The notes: generated by a model not told the origin, from the sequence alone. A DNA stretch of 23,360 bases from Candidatus Omnitrophota bacterium (GCA_013204685.1 JABMSC010000018.1:1-23360); one strand, 5' to 3'. Positions 5,952-14,446 are shown, numbered from the stretch's first letter. Program-made: numbers and translations.

Positions 5952-7076
5952 TTACACCCTTAAAAGTTCCGGGATGATCCGCGTCTGGGGGAAAAGGCCC
6001 TCTTCATAGGCCATCTGGCAAAACCACAAGGGGGCCGTAAGGCTCCCCGAATCATGATAAGCCTGCGCCCGGCAGGCCCCCAGACATCTCTTTTTAAAAA
6101 CACATATCCCGCAAATACCTTCGAGCTTCCCGGGAATGTCTTCCCTTATGTTTTTAATAATTTTATTGCTAAGCCATATATCTTCCAGTTTGGAAGAACC
6201 ATCCCGGACATTACCAAAAACCAGATCATCATCCACATAACCGATTCCGCAAATTGACACACTCCCGTCGGAGAGGATACCTAATATGTTTTTTATGGCA
6301 CACACGCCTACCTGCCCCCGGTTTATCTCGTCAAGGCTTCTAAACGCTATGGGGATATCAATATCAATCGAGCCTTTGAAGGAGTCCCGTATAAATCCCA
6401 ACTTTTCATTGAAATCCAAAATCTCTTTAATTGTGGGCACTTTACCGGCCTTATGCATATTTTCTCCCCGGCCTATGGGACAAATTGGATTTATTTTTAC
6501 AAGCCGCACATCTAAGTCCTGCATAAGAGTAAGAAATTCTTCAAACCCCTCCAAGTTCTCTTTATAGAGTGACATAATGACCAGTGTGCTTATCCCTTCA
6601 TCCCTGAGGTGCTTTATCCCTTTTAAAGCCTCCTTAAATGCGCCTTTTTTTCCCCTGAATTTATCATTCACTTCCTCTAAAAAACTGTCCAGGCTCACTG
6701 ATACATTGTCTACATTGAACTTCTTAAACATTTTAGCCATATCTTTAGAGATCAATGTACCATTTGATTCTATTCTGACTGATATTTTAGATTCAGAGCA
6801 AAACTTGAAGAGATCATAAAGATCCTTTCTGAGTAGTGGCTCCCCTCCTGTAAGTTTGATGGAACTTAACCCCAGCTCTTTAGCCTCCTCAACCACTTTA
6901 ATGATTTCATCTACAGACAATTCGTTTTCTTGATGATCGAGTTCATTTTTAACCGGTGGTGAGAGCCAGCAATGGCTGCACGATAAATTGCAAAAACTTG
7001 TAGGATTGATATACAAACAACTCAATGTTGCTTCGGTTGATCTTTTTTTATTTTTCCCCGGGTCGCATGTAAGCAT
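5952..7076 (-). CDS. Radical SAM/SPASM peptide-modifying enzyme (first of two, ScmF-like)
   Basis: This 374-residue protein carries the radical SAM cluster motif CNLSCSHC (Cys29, 33 and 36) and GGEP (78-81). Its SPASM region has a Cys in VGVCAIKN, a Cys in SVSICGIG, then C-x2-C-x5-C-x3-C (GICGICVFKKRCLGAC) and a last Cys in LWFCQMA. This is the pattern of PqqE-type maturases, with a radical SAM [4Fe-4S] cluster and two auxiliary clusters. Such enzymes form thioether, C-C or C-O bonds on ribosomal peptides. The start has CAGGACGG upstream. It sits 16 bases after the second radical SAM gene and one base before the kinase-like gene. Sequence similarity to the other radical SAM protein here is limited to the shared motifs, so they are not recent duplicates. 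Exact chemistry cannot be read from sequence. Confidence 0.9.
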   Translation of the reverse strand: MLTCDPGKNKKRSTEATLSCLYINPTSFCNLSCSHCWLSPPVKNELDHQENELSVDEIIKVVEEAKELGLSSIKLTGGEPLLRKDLYDLFKFCSESKISVRIESNGTLISKDMAKMFKKFNVDNVSVSLDSFLEEVNDKFRGKKGAFKEALKGIKHLRDEGISTLVIMSLYKENLEGFEEFLTLMQDLDVRLVKINPICPIGRGENMHKAGKVPTIKEILDFNEKLGFIRDSFKGSIDIDIPIAFRSLDEINRGQVGVCAIKNILGILSDGSVSICGIGYVDDDLVFGNVRDGSSKLEDIWLSNKIIKNIREDIPGKLEGICGICVFKKRCLGACRAQAYHDSGSLTAPLWFCQMAYEEGLFPQTRIIPELLRV

Positions 7077-7092
7077 ATTTTATCCGTCCTGT

Positions 7093-8187
7093 TTAATTCA
7101 AAACCGTTTCTTTATCTAACCTGTATCCGTATGCACTGGAGAATACAAAACAATCGGCACATTCAATGCCTCTCAGATCATTGTCTGAAGCATAATAAGC
7201 TGCTGCACGGCACCCACCGTTGCAATATGAAAGATAATCACACCCCTCGCACTTTTCGCCATAATTAGTAAGAGATTCCGTTGCTGCTTTCCGGATCTCA
7301 TTTAGCACATCGGAATTATCCCATATTTCCTGCAAGCTGCTCTTTCTTGCGTCCCCACACTCAAGAGTCCAAAAGGCCGAACATGGAACCACTTTACCAT
7401 CGGAACGAATAGAGAGCATGCTTTGAGCCGCCCCGCACGTCGAGAAGGTGCCTCTGGAACCGTTTCCGGGACCTTTTATATAAAATTCACGCAGCATATC
7501 CATCTTCTGGGTAAGTGTCCCGTCAAAATTAAAATCAGGATATTTCTTCTTAAGACGAAACATCTCCTCCATAATACACTTGTGTGTCTCTGCTTCAAGA
7601 TGTATATCAGAGGCATATACCGCGGCTCTCCCACACTCAACAGCATCTCCAAAGTGCATACCATTTAAACCTAGCTCCCTGGCCATCTTCACCATATTCT
7701 CGATATCCCTATAATTATTATTGTTGATAATCGCTTTGAGTATTACGGGAAGTGTATTTTTTCTTAAAAGTTTAACAGCACTTGTTGCCTTTTCAAAAGA
7801 TCCCGTTCCTCTTTGCCAATCATGAATTTTTGGACAGGATCCGTCAATACTAACCTGAATGACTTTCAAAAATCTCATTTTTTTCAGGTACTTAACAGCC
7901 GTGCTATCTATAAGTGTACCATTTGTAAGAATAGAGACACTCATGGGAAAACTGTTTAATAGCTCCAAAAAGTCGAATATTCGCTCATAACAAAAAGGTT
8001 CCCCCCCAAAGAGACTCAAATTAAAAATCTTACCGTTTTTTAATTGTTTAAGAATATCAAGTATATCATTGAAAGAGAGCTCTTCATCAAGATTCCAGGT
8101 ATCTGAGGTATTGCAATGCTTGCACCTGAGATTGCACTTGCCAGTAAGTGCTAAATCAACTGTCTTTGGGAAAGGAACATCACACAT
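7093..8187 (-). CDS. Radical SAM/SPASM peptide-modifying enzyme (second of two, ScmE-like), operon head
   Basis: This 364-residue protein has the radical SAM motif CNLRCKHC (Cys18, 22 and 25), GGEP (61-64) and ILTNGTL. Its full SPASM domain begins at a Cys in FSTCGAAQ, continues with VVPCSAFW, then C-x2-C-x5-C-x3-C (KCEGCDYLSYCNGGC) and ends in IECADC. It is first in the operon. AGGTGA lies 10 bases before the ATG, which supports this start. It resembles anaerobic sulfatase-maturase and PqqE-type enzymes. The adjacent PqqD-like and precursor genes argue for peptide modification rather than sulfatase maturation, and no sulfatase is present. Which of the two enzymes acts on the core cysteines is unknown. 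Confidence 0.9.
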   Translation of the reverse strand: MCDVPFPKTVDLALTGKCNLRCKHCNTSDTWNLDEELSFNDILDILKQLKNGKIFNLSLFGGEPFCYERIFDFLELLNSFPMSVSILTNGTLIDSTAVKYLKKMRFLKVIQVSIDGSCPKIHDWQRGTGSFEKATSAVKLLRKNTLPVILKAIINNNNYRDIENMVKMARELGLNGMHFGDAVECGRAAVYASDIHLEAETHKCIMEEMFRLKKKYPDFNFDGTLTQKMDMLREFYIKGPGNGSRGTFSTCGAAQSMLSIRSDGKVVPCSAFWTLECGDARKSSLQEIWDNSDVLNEIRKAATESLTNYGEKCEGCDYLSYCNGGCRAAAYYASDNDLRGIECADCFVFSSAYGYRLDKETVLN

Positions 8188-8270
8188 TTAATTCACATCA
8201 CCTAATTTTTTAGATTTATTAATTTTACGATTTCAGAGATTTTATATATATTTATGAGGTAATATATCTG

Positions 8271-8276
8271 ATTATA
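8271..8276 (-). promoter_or_regulatory. Candidate -10 box for the peptide operon
   Basis: On the minus strand this reads TATAAT. It lies about 84 bases upstream of the first radical SAM gene in an AT-rich 121-base spacer, the only sizeable gap before the operon. No convincing -35 hexamer is present at 16-18 bases, so the assignment is tentative. Confidence 0.3.
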
Positions 8277-8280
8277 ACAA

Positions 8281-8310
8281 AAGAAGCGGGTTTTTGGAAG
8301 AACCCTTCTT
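8281..8310 (-). terminator. Possible rho-independent terminator of the polysaccharide operon
   Basis: On the minus strand AAGAAGGGTT is followed by an 8-base loop and AACCC-GC-TTCTT, a ten-base-pair stem with a two-base bulge. A short T-rich tail (TTGTTATAAT) follows. It overlaps the aminotransferase stop codon. It is the only hairpin between the polysaccharide genes and the peptide operon. The tail is short, so termination may be partial. Confidence 0.5.
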
Positions 8311-9349
8311 ACAGTACGTCCTTTGCGGCCTCGATCACGCGCACTTGCTCTTCCTCCGTAAGCGACGGATAAATTGGGACGGAAATAGCGGATGAATATG
8401 CCTCATCTGAGTTCCTGAATCCTGTCCGCATTTCAAAATAACGGTGGAGTGGTTTATATACGGGCTTGGCGCAAATAACTCCTTTTTCTTCCAGCTGATT
8501 TAGCGCTTCTGACAGGTCCCGCTTGACGCGGATCACATATCTGTAATATACATGATCGAATTCACCTTTTGGAAGGATAACGTCCAATCCCTTGAAAGCC
8601 TTATCGTAACGTGATGCTATTTTCCTTCTTCTCTCGATCATGCCGGGGAGCTTCTGGAACTGCACAAGGCCCAGCGCGGCCTGCAAGTCGCTCATCTTGT
8701 AGTTATACCGGACTTTGTATTCCTCTTTTTCATCATAGTCTCTTAAGTCTTTCGCGAAGTCTATTATATCATTATCGTTGGAAAGAAGCATCCCGCCTTC
8801 CCCCGCGGCCATCATCTTATTGGCATAGAAGGAAATTATGCTGAAAACGCCAATACTTCCGACTTTTATGTTTCCGTAACTTGCCCCTACTGAATGCGCG
8901 CAGTCTTCCACCACAGGGATATCGGAAGCTACCAGTTTTTCAAGATCGGCGGGTGAGCCGAACATGTGAGGAACTATAACAGCCCGCGTGTCTTCCGTTC
9001 CGGTCTCTTCAAGATTTTCTACCCCAATATTGAAACTTTCCAGCTCTATGTCAGACAATTCTGCTCTTGCGCCCGTAAGATATGCTGCATTGAGTGGAGC
9101 GCTGCATACATAAGAAGGCACGACAACATCGTCACCGGGCCCCACTCCCATAGCCAGAAGCCCCAGGTGCAGGGCCGAGGTACCTGAATTTAACGCAACA
9201 GCACCTTTCACGCCGATGAATTCAGCTAACTTTTCTTCAAACTCGCACACCTTCCCGCCCTGGGCGATATGACCTGATTTTATTACTTCAGCTGCGGCCT
9301 GCACTTCTTCAGGCCCAAGTGTGGGCCTTGAGTGTGGGATCATAGTCAT
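8309..9349 (-). CDS. DegT/DnrJ/EryC1/StrS-family sugar aminotransferase
   Basis: This 346-residue PLP-dependent enzyme would transaminate a nucleotide-linked keto-sugar. Visible family features are NSGTSALHLGL (54-64) for cofactor phosphate binding, EDCAHSVGA (148-156) with the cofactor-contacting Asp149 and His152, and the Schiff-base lysine K178 in SFYANKMMAAGEGG. Length is slightly short for the family but no core motif is missing. An ATG two codons downstream is an alternative start; AAGGAC upstream suits either. It is the last gene of the polysaccharide run, directly after the PIG-L gene, and together they point to an amino-sugar in the glycan. The exact sugar cannot be told. Confidence 0.9.
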   Translation of the reverse strand: MTMIPHSRPTLGPEEVQAAAEVIKSGHIAQGGKVCEFEEKLAEFIGVKGAVALNSGTSALHLGLLAMGVGPGDDVVVPSYVCSAPLNAAYLTGARAELSDIELESFNIGVENLEETGTEDTRAVIVPHMFGSPADLEKLVASDIPVVEDCAHSVGASYGNIKVGSIGVFSIISFYANKMMAAGEGGMLLSNDNDIIDFAKDLRDYDEKEEYKVRYNYKMSDLQAALGLVQFQKLPGMIERRRKIASRYDKAFKGLDVILPKGEFDHVYYRYVIRVKRDLSEALNQLEEKGVICAKPVYKPLHRYFEMRTGFRNSDEAYSSAISVPIYPSLTEEEQVRVIEAAKDVL

Positions 9350-9366
9350 ATAACAAGTCCTTTTTT

Positions 9367-9985
9367 TTATTCATCCAAGAGATATCTAAGCGCCGAGAAA
9401 CCTTCCGCATATTTTACTTTTGCCTGGAAACCCCGGAAGTTCGCAACGGCCCTTACGCTTTCCACCATGTCCAGGCCCGTCGGATAGTTCCTTTCTACCT
9501 GAGAGGTGTGGCACTTAAGAAGTTCCACTTTCTTGTCGAGTACATTCTCAATATCCACAAAAGTGCCCGGATTAAATCCTATTGAAGTATAGTCCTCATA
9601 AAAAAGCACCTTCTTGCAGTATCTGGCGGCGACAACAGTGCTTTCCGCCAGCGCCCGGTGGTCCTGATGGCTGTCTTTGGGATAGTTCACGAAAATGATA
9701 TCAGGGCCGGATCCTTTTATGGCATCCTCTATTTTACCTATAAGTTCTTTGCCCACTTTGAGCTCGGTATCCCTGAATCCCCCCCCAAAAGATCTTATCA
9801 GCACCAAGAAGCTTCATGGCTTCTTCCTGTTCGGAAATTCTCACTTTTTTCCCGCCTGAGAGTTCCCCGTAGGTAGCCACAAAAAACTCAATATTTGATC
9901 CATCTGCTTCTTTGAATTTCGCGAGGGTCCCCCCGCAGCCATACTCTATGTCATCCGGATGAGCACCTATAGCTAAAATTTTCAT
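9367..9985 (-). pseudogene. PIG-L (LmbE-like) deacetylase, frameshifted in a G8 run
   Basis: The product should be a zinc-dependent N-deacetylase acting on a sugar. The N-terminal part (9734-9985) has the AHPDD zinc motif in MKILAIGAHPDDIEYGCGG. The C-terminal part (9367-9807) has the second metal motif in SHQDHRALAE. They lie in different frames. The break falls at eight G on the coding strand (9779-9786). With seven G the reading passes from F-W-G-G into F-R-D-T-E-L-K-V without interruption, so a one-base insertion explains it. The start at 9985 is preferred because M-K-I-L is the usual beginning and its ATGA overlaps the WbqC-like stop. This could be a real mutation, phase-variable slippage or a homopolymer error in the assembly. 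Confidence 0.85.
9779..9786. other. Eight-base G/C homopolymer causing the PIG-L frameshift
   Basis: Eight C on the plus strand mark the point where the two PIG-L reading frames meet. Removing one base restores a single open frame of about 205 codons with both zinc motifs. Confidence 0.85.
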
Positions 9986-10668
9986 TTGCCTCTCCCTTCT
10001 CTTATTATATCCAAACTTTCTTTTCCCCGGCAAAACAATAGATCTATAACAGCCATATTCGGCTGAAACCCCTTATACGCCTGGGGATACTTGGGGTGTG
10101 TGTAATTTTGAAATTCAAGGCCGATCCCGTTTTTTTTAAACAGGTCCACATCCATATATTCCGCCCCGCCTGCACCGGCCAGATATGTATCGGCCTTCAA
10201 ACCCTTGCAGATATCTACCAGCCGCTCGGTAGAGGCAGTTTGAATATTCATAGATGAGCTTACGCAAAGTTCCGTGCTTATCCCAAGGGCCTCTTTGATC
10301 CTGTGTATAAATTCAATATTTATATCCGCCAATAGCTCCCATTCTTTTGAGAGGGTTTCTTTAAAACAAGGCAAGTGTTCTTCCAAAAACGGAGCGTGAG
10401 AATAATTAAGTTCGATGCTCTTCAGGTGCTTGGACCGCCAGGAGCCATGGTTATCGATCTTTATGTCCTTTATAAGCTGGCCGAATTCATATATAACCGG
10501 AACAGTTATCCATTGCCAGGATTCAGCGTTCCTTATTTTGTTGCGGTTCTGCCATTCGTTCTTCTTGTACTGAACATCATCAAGAAGAACGAATACATCT
10601 ACCTGATCCATTTTATCAAAATACCCTGACCAGGGCAAATATTGTGGTTGGTGGACGGCGATTTTCAT
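9982..10668 (-). CDS. WbqC-family protein
   Basis: This 228-residue protein matches the WbqC-like family: HQPQYLPWSGYF (6-17), LLDDVQYKKNEWQNRNKI (28-45, the aspartate and NRN signature), the central W-I-T-V-P-V, then Y-L-A-G-A-G-G-A-E-Y-M-D, NYTHPKYPQAYKGF and the terminal D-L-L-F. Family members sit in O-antigen and other glycan clusters, often beside aminotransferases, and are thought to modify sugar amino groups. The biochemical activity is not settled. It precedes the PIG-L gene with a four-base overlap. Its ATG has no strong ribosome-binding site, and a small inverted repeat (TTTAGC/GCTAAA, 10674-10692) lies just upstream. Confidence 0.85.
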   Translation of the reverse strand: MKIAVHQPQYLPWSGYFDKMDQVDVFVLLDDVQYKKNEWQNRNKIRNAESWQWITVPVIYEFGQLIKDIKIDNHGSWRSKHLKSIELNYSHAPFLEEHLPCFKETLSKEWELLADINIEFIHRIKEALGISTELCVSSSMNIQTASTERLVDICKGLKADTYLAGAGGAEYMDVDLFKKNGIGLEFQNYTHPKYPQAYKGFQPNMAVIDLLFCRGKESLDIIREGRGK

Positions 10669-10687
10669 GATTCTTTAGCACGGCGCG

Positions 10688-11704
10688 CTAAAACAGCTCC
10701 TTATTCTCCTTAACCCACTTAATAAGTGAACTAACTCCTTCTTGGACTCCGATCTTTGGAGCCCAGGTGAAATCCTCTTTTGCCCTTCTTGTATCACAAA
10801 CAAATGTCTTCTGATCCCCGGGGCGCCAGTCGGCAAAACTATACTCTATCCTTCTTCCTAGACTCTCCCCTAAGATGGCAATAAGCTGCATAAGAAAAAG
10901 TATGTTTTCAGGTCCGCCCCCTATATTATACGCTCTTCCTCTTGCTTTATCGATGTTTTGTATTGCTCCAAGATAACAATTTATAAGGTCATCTACATGC
11001 AGAACATCCCTCATCTGTTTACCATCGCCATAAATAGTTATGGGCTTATCCATAACAGCCGAAATCGTAAAGTGAGCAACCCAGCCCTGGTCCTCTATCC
11101 CGAACTGATGCGGACCATAAATGCATGATTGCCTGAATGAAACAGTTTTAAGATCATATATGCGGCCGTAATCGATTACATACTGGTCTCCCGCACCTTT
11201 GGAGCAACCATATGGAGAGTGAAAATCCAAACTGCGGTCTTCCGAGATACCGTGAGGAAGGCCCTTATATTCATACCTGCCGCCTTTTTCACACACTTCT
11301 ATATCAGTCATCTCGCCATATACCTTATTCGTTGAGGAATAAAGAAGCATTGCTTCCGGCTGCAGCCGCCGGACGGCTTCGCATATATTGAAAGTCCCAA
11401 GGGCATTAACTTCAAAATCATTGCGGGGCTCTTCCACGGAAGTCGTCACTGCTACCTGAGCCGCAAGATGAAGCACAAGATCTAACCCCTCGTGTTCTGA
11501 AAAGAAGAGATTGACCTGTTCACTGTTTTTGACATCTCCCTGCACAAAATCAAATTCCTCATTCTCTTTAAGCCATGCGAGGTTTCTTTCAGTGCCATCG
11601 CGGGAAAGGTCATCAAAAATTATAACTTCGTGCCCTTCGTCTATAAATCGTTTTGCTGAGTTTATTCCTATGAATCCAGCCCCGCCGGTGATCAATATTT
11701 TCAT
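10688..11704 (-). CDS. NAD-dependent sugar epimerase, CDP-paratose 2-epimerase (TyvE)-like
   Basis: This 338-residue extended short-chain dehydrogenase/reductase has the Rossmann motif GGAGFIG (7-13) and the catalytic Y165-x3-K169 in SPYGCSKG. The stretches LHLAAQVAVTTS, DFEVNALGTFN, YSSTNKVYG, LDFHSPYGCSKG, DQGWV and GDGKQMRDVLHVDD closely match my memory of TyvE, which converts CDP-paratose to CDP-tyvelose. The other CDP-dideoxyhexose genes are absent from this window, so the substrate may differ; NDP-glucose-type epimerases are the alternative. It has a strong AGGGAG ribosome-binding site and lies 19 bases upstream of the WbqC-like gene. It supplies a sugar nucleotide to the glycosyltransferases here. 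Confidence 0.8.
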   Translation of the reverse strand: MKILITGGAGFIGINSAKRFIDEGHEVIIFDDLSRDGTERNLAWLKENEEFDFVQGDVKNSEQVNLFFSEHEGLDLVLHLAAQVAVTTSVEEPRNDFEVNALGTFNICEAVRRLQPEAMLLYSSTNKVYGEMTDIEVCEKGGRYEYKGLPHGISEDRSLDFHSPYGCSKGAGDQYVIDYGRIYDLKTVSFRQSCIYGPHQFGIEDQGWVAHFTISAVMDKPITIYGDGKQMRDVLHVDDLINCYLGAIQNIDKARGRAYNIGGGPENILFLMQLIAILGESLGRRIEYSFADWRPGDQKTFVCDTRRAKEDFTWAPKIGVQEGVSSLIKWVKENKELF

Positions 11705-11751
11705 GTGTTAGCTCCCTGATATTGTTACCATATCGCTACCAAATAATGCCC

Positions 11752-12912
11752 TTATTCGCTTTCCAAAAGCTCCTTGTACAACTCATCCAACAAGTTGATC
11801 ATGCGATCCGCGGAATATTCTGCGAGCGCTTTTGCGCGGCCTCTTTGGCCCATCTGATGCATTACTGCCCTGTTGTCGAGCATAGCATCTATTGCTACTG
11901 AGATACCTTCCGGGGAAGCAGGCTCTATCAAGATCCCTGCCCCATCCGCTATAACAGAAGGTATCCCGCTTACATGCGTGCCTATTACCGGCACGCCGAA
12001 GAACATGGCCTCAACAAGCACGCGCCCCATTCCCTCGTTCAATGAAGATAGCACAAATATATCAAGAGATTTGATCAATGTTCCCACATTTTTCTGCCAG
12101 GGAACAATAAAAAACCTGTCTTCCACCCCGGCTGAAGCTATGAGCCGCCTGTGATCCCCTTCAAGCGGGCCGTCACCTGCAATAACGAAATACACATTGT
12201 CTCTCTTTTTTATCTGCTGAATGGCTGCTTCTATAAAATACTTATATCCCTTGATCTTGATAAGACGTCCCGCAGAGCCAATAAGGATCGCATTCTCAGG
12301 GATATCAAGTTCTTCCCTCCAGGATGTACCACTCGATGTTTCCAGCTCTAAAGAAGAAAATTCTATACCGCTGGGTATGGCGGTGTATTTTTCTCTTTTC
12401 CCTATTCCGTATAAAACCCATTCCCTGCATTCAGATTCTGTAAGACCTACGGTCTTATCCGATATATTCACAGTTATGCGTTCCGCTAACAGGATAAGCC
12501 CGGTTAACGCCCCGCCGAAATATCCGTAAAAAACATGTCCGTGCGGCGTGTATACTATTTTTTTCACACCGGCGCATTTCGCGGCCCAACGGCATACCAG
12601 ACCCGCCTTATGTGAATGGGCGTGAACAATATCGTAGTTTCCTTCCAGTATGAATCCGAAGATCTTGAAAAATGCGATCAAATCTTTCACGGGATGTATG
12701 TTCCTCACAAGAGTATTCTGCCCGAAAACCCTCACCCCGGCTTTTTTAGCCCGTATGATAAGTTCCTCATCGGCTTCCCGGGTGCATCCGTATAAAAGGT
12801 CGACTGCATATCCTTTTTTCACAAGACCGATCGCGCTCAAGAGCGTATTAGTAGCAGACCCGCCTTTATCAAGTCTTGTTATTGCGTGTAAGATTTTGGT
12901 TTGTTTTTTCAC
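11752..12912 (-). CDS. GT4-family glycosyltransferase (GTG start)
   Basis: This 386-residue retaining glycosyltransferase has a GT-B fold. Visible features are an N-terminal L-D-K-G-G-S loop, the acceptor-side HAHSHKAG and TPHGHVFYG segments, GSAGRLIKIKG at the start of the donor domain, and the E-x7-E motif in EGMGRVLVEA (E293 and E301). I chose GTG at 12912 because AAGGAG sits ten bases upstream and the codon follows the previous stop by one base. An in-frame ATG at 12936 would overlap the preceding gene by 23 bases, bury the ribosome-binding site and add eight atypical residues. Cytoplasmic; it presumably adds a sugar to a lipid-linked intermediate. Donor and linkage are unknown. Confidence 0.85.
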   Translation of the reverse strand: MKKQTKILHAITRLDKGGSATNTLLSAIGLVKKGYAVDLLYGCTREADEELIIRAKKAGVRVFGQNTLVRNIHPVKDLIAFFKIFGFILEGNYDIVHAHSHKAGLVCRWAAKCAGVKKIVYTPHGHVFYGYFGGALTGLILLAERITVNISDKTVGLTESECREWVLYGIGKREKYTAIPSGIEFSSLELETSSGTSWREELDIPENAILIGSAGRLIKIKGYKYFIEAAIQQIKKRDNVYFVIAGDGPLEGDHRRLIASAGVEDRFFIVPWQKNVGTLIKSLDIFVLSSLNEGMGRVLVEAMFFGVPVIGTHVSGIPSVIADGAGILIEPASPEGISVAIDAMLDNRAVMHQMGQRGRAKALAEYSADRMINLLDELYKELLESE

Positions 12913-12913
12913 T

Positions 12914-14362
12914 TTACATAAGCTCCTTGAGCTCACGCACCCGGCTATCCCAGTTAAAATCCTTAGCCACTCTTAAAAGTCCGTTCTCTCCAAGTTTACG
13001 CGCAAATGCTTCATTTTTCAACAAAAGAAGCATAGCAGCGCTTATCTGGCTGACATTGTCGGTTGGCACGAGAATTCCTGTCTTTCCATTCAAGATCGCT
13101 TCCGGAACACCTCCCGTATTTCCGCCGATCACGGGTTTGCCGCAGGCACTGGCCTCCAGAAAGACAATACCAAACCCTTCAATATCTCCGGTTTTTTCCA
13201 AATAGCGCGGGACCATAACAAAAACATCACACATATTGTAAAAGTGTACTAACTCGTCCGGCCGGACTTCACCCGTAAAAATAACGTTTTTTTCAAGTTT
13301 ATGCTCTTTGGCAAGTTCTTCCAAGCCGGCGCGTGACTCCCCTTCTCCAACTATGACATAAACAGTATCCGGGCACTCAGCCAATGTTTTCGATAAAGCC
13401 TTTATAATATTATCGTGTCCTTTGCGCGCGGCAAGACGCGAAACCGTTAAGATCACTTTAGTCCCGGGCGGGATCCCGTATTTCTCCCTGAGGGAGCCCT
13501 CACCCTTTTTTTTATCAAAAACGTGTGTATCAACCGCGGGCGTGCTTACCCTGGTCCTGGACTTATGATCAGTATGCTGGGTCCGGATAAGTTTTCTGGT
13601 GAAATTGCTGTTGGCGATTATATACCGGCTCTCTTTAAGGATTTTTTTAAGCAGCTTCCGTGTGATAAAATTTTTTCCGAATTCCAGGATGTCCGCTGAA
13701 TATACGTATGTAACGTAGCGCGTGCCTTTCATCTTTTTCATGATAAGTCCCGCCAATCCTGCAGAGAGAACTTGAGCACAGTGATTACACTTGATATTGT
13801 GGACATTGTTGAGCCGCCATGTGTGCCAAACAACGGCTATAGTGCGGATGGCGCGTGAGAAAATATCCCCTCCCAACGGGTAGGGTTTACATATAACATC
13901 CAGGTCCTTGTCTGTGTCCGGAGTTTTTTCTTTAGTCCCAGCTGTTAAAATAATGATCTCGCCGGCGGGAAGTCTTTTCCATAAGTTATGGACATGCGTG
14001 GAAATCCCTCCCGTGATCGGCGGGAATTCGCTGCTTATGCATAATGTCTTTTTCCTTCCGGCATCTTCAAATATTTCGAGCATATTTTGAGCAAATACTT
14101 CTGACTTGAACATTAAAACACGCTCTTTCCCCAGCTTAACATGTTTTTCCCTTAAACTTTCATTCTGAATGAGTTCAAGCATAGCTCTTGAAATATCTTC
14201 GGGGCTTAAGGGGTTAAAAAAGAGAGCCGCTTTCCCCAGGACTTCCGTCATGGGCTGAAGACGGGAAGCTGCAACAGGAATACCGTACGCCATAGCTTCT
14301 ACCGGGGGAATGCCGAACCCTTCTTCGAGTGACGGAAAAATAAACACCGAGGCATTTTTCAT
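12914..14362 (-). CDS. Downstream part of a tandem double GT4 glycosyltransferase (after an in-frame TAG)
   Basis: This 482-residue open frame holds two things. Residues 1-103 are the C-terminal donor-binding third of one GT4 enzyme, with E-x7-E in EEGFGIPPVEA. From about residue 104 a complete second GT4 begins (K-K-T-L-C-I-S-S-E-F-P-P-I-T-G-G), with SRLAARKGHDN, VGEGE and IEGFGIVFLEA. The first third has no N-terminal half of its own. That half is in the upstream ORF at 14447-15166, in the same reading frame, separated only by TAG and 28 sense codons. I read 12914-15166 as one 750-codon fused gene. Whether this fragment is translated alone is unclear; the ATG at 14362 has no good ribosome-binding site. 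Confidence 0.8.
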   Translation of the reverse strand: MKNASVFIFPSLEEGFGIPPVEAMAYGIPVAASRLQPMTEVLGKAALFFNPLSPEDISRAMLELIQNESLREKHVKLGKERVLMFKSEVFAQNMLEIFEDAGRKKTLCISSEFPPITGGISTHVHNLWKRLPAGEIIILTAGTKEKTPDTDKDLDVICKPYPLGGDIFSRAIRTIAVVWHTWRLNNVHNIKCNHCAQVLSAGLAGLIMKKMKGTRYVTYVYSADILEFGKNFITRKLLKKILKESRYIIANSNFTRKLIRTQHTDHKSRTRVSTPAVDTHVFDKKKGEGSLREKYGIPPGTKVILTVSRLAARKGHDNIIKALSKTLAECPDTVYVIVGEGESRAGLEELAKEHKLEKNVIFTGEVRPDELVHFYNMCDVFVMVPRYLEKTGDIEGFGIVFLEASACGKPVIGGNTGGVPEAILNGKTGILVPTDNVSQISAAMLLLLKNEAFARKLGENGLLRVAKDFNWDSRVRELKELM

Positions 14363-14446
14363 GAAAACGGAGCTCGCGCTGTGATCAAGATTTTCAACAG
14401 GGATGACTCTCTTATCAAGACCATGCTTTTTTATGATCTCTTTGAT

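Noticed and set aside
193..8187. Lasso-peptide cluster
   Set aside because: PqqD-like, kinase and nucleotidyltransferase genes are suggestive, but there is no asparagine-synthetase-like cyclase or B2-type transglutaminase-fold protease. The core has many Cys-x-x-Gly units rather than a single ring with a tail.
7093..8187. Anaerobic sulfatase-maturating enzyme
   Set aside because: The SPASM pattern alone would allow it, but no sulfatase is nearby and the operon contains a PqqD-like protein and a precursor.
10674..10692. Small inverted repeat TTTAGC/GCTAAA between epimerase and WbqC-like genes
   Set aside because: Six base pairs with a seven-base loop and no T-tract; too weak for a terminator or operator call.
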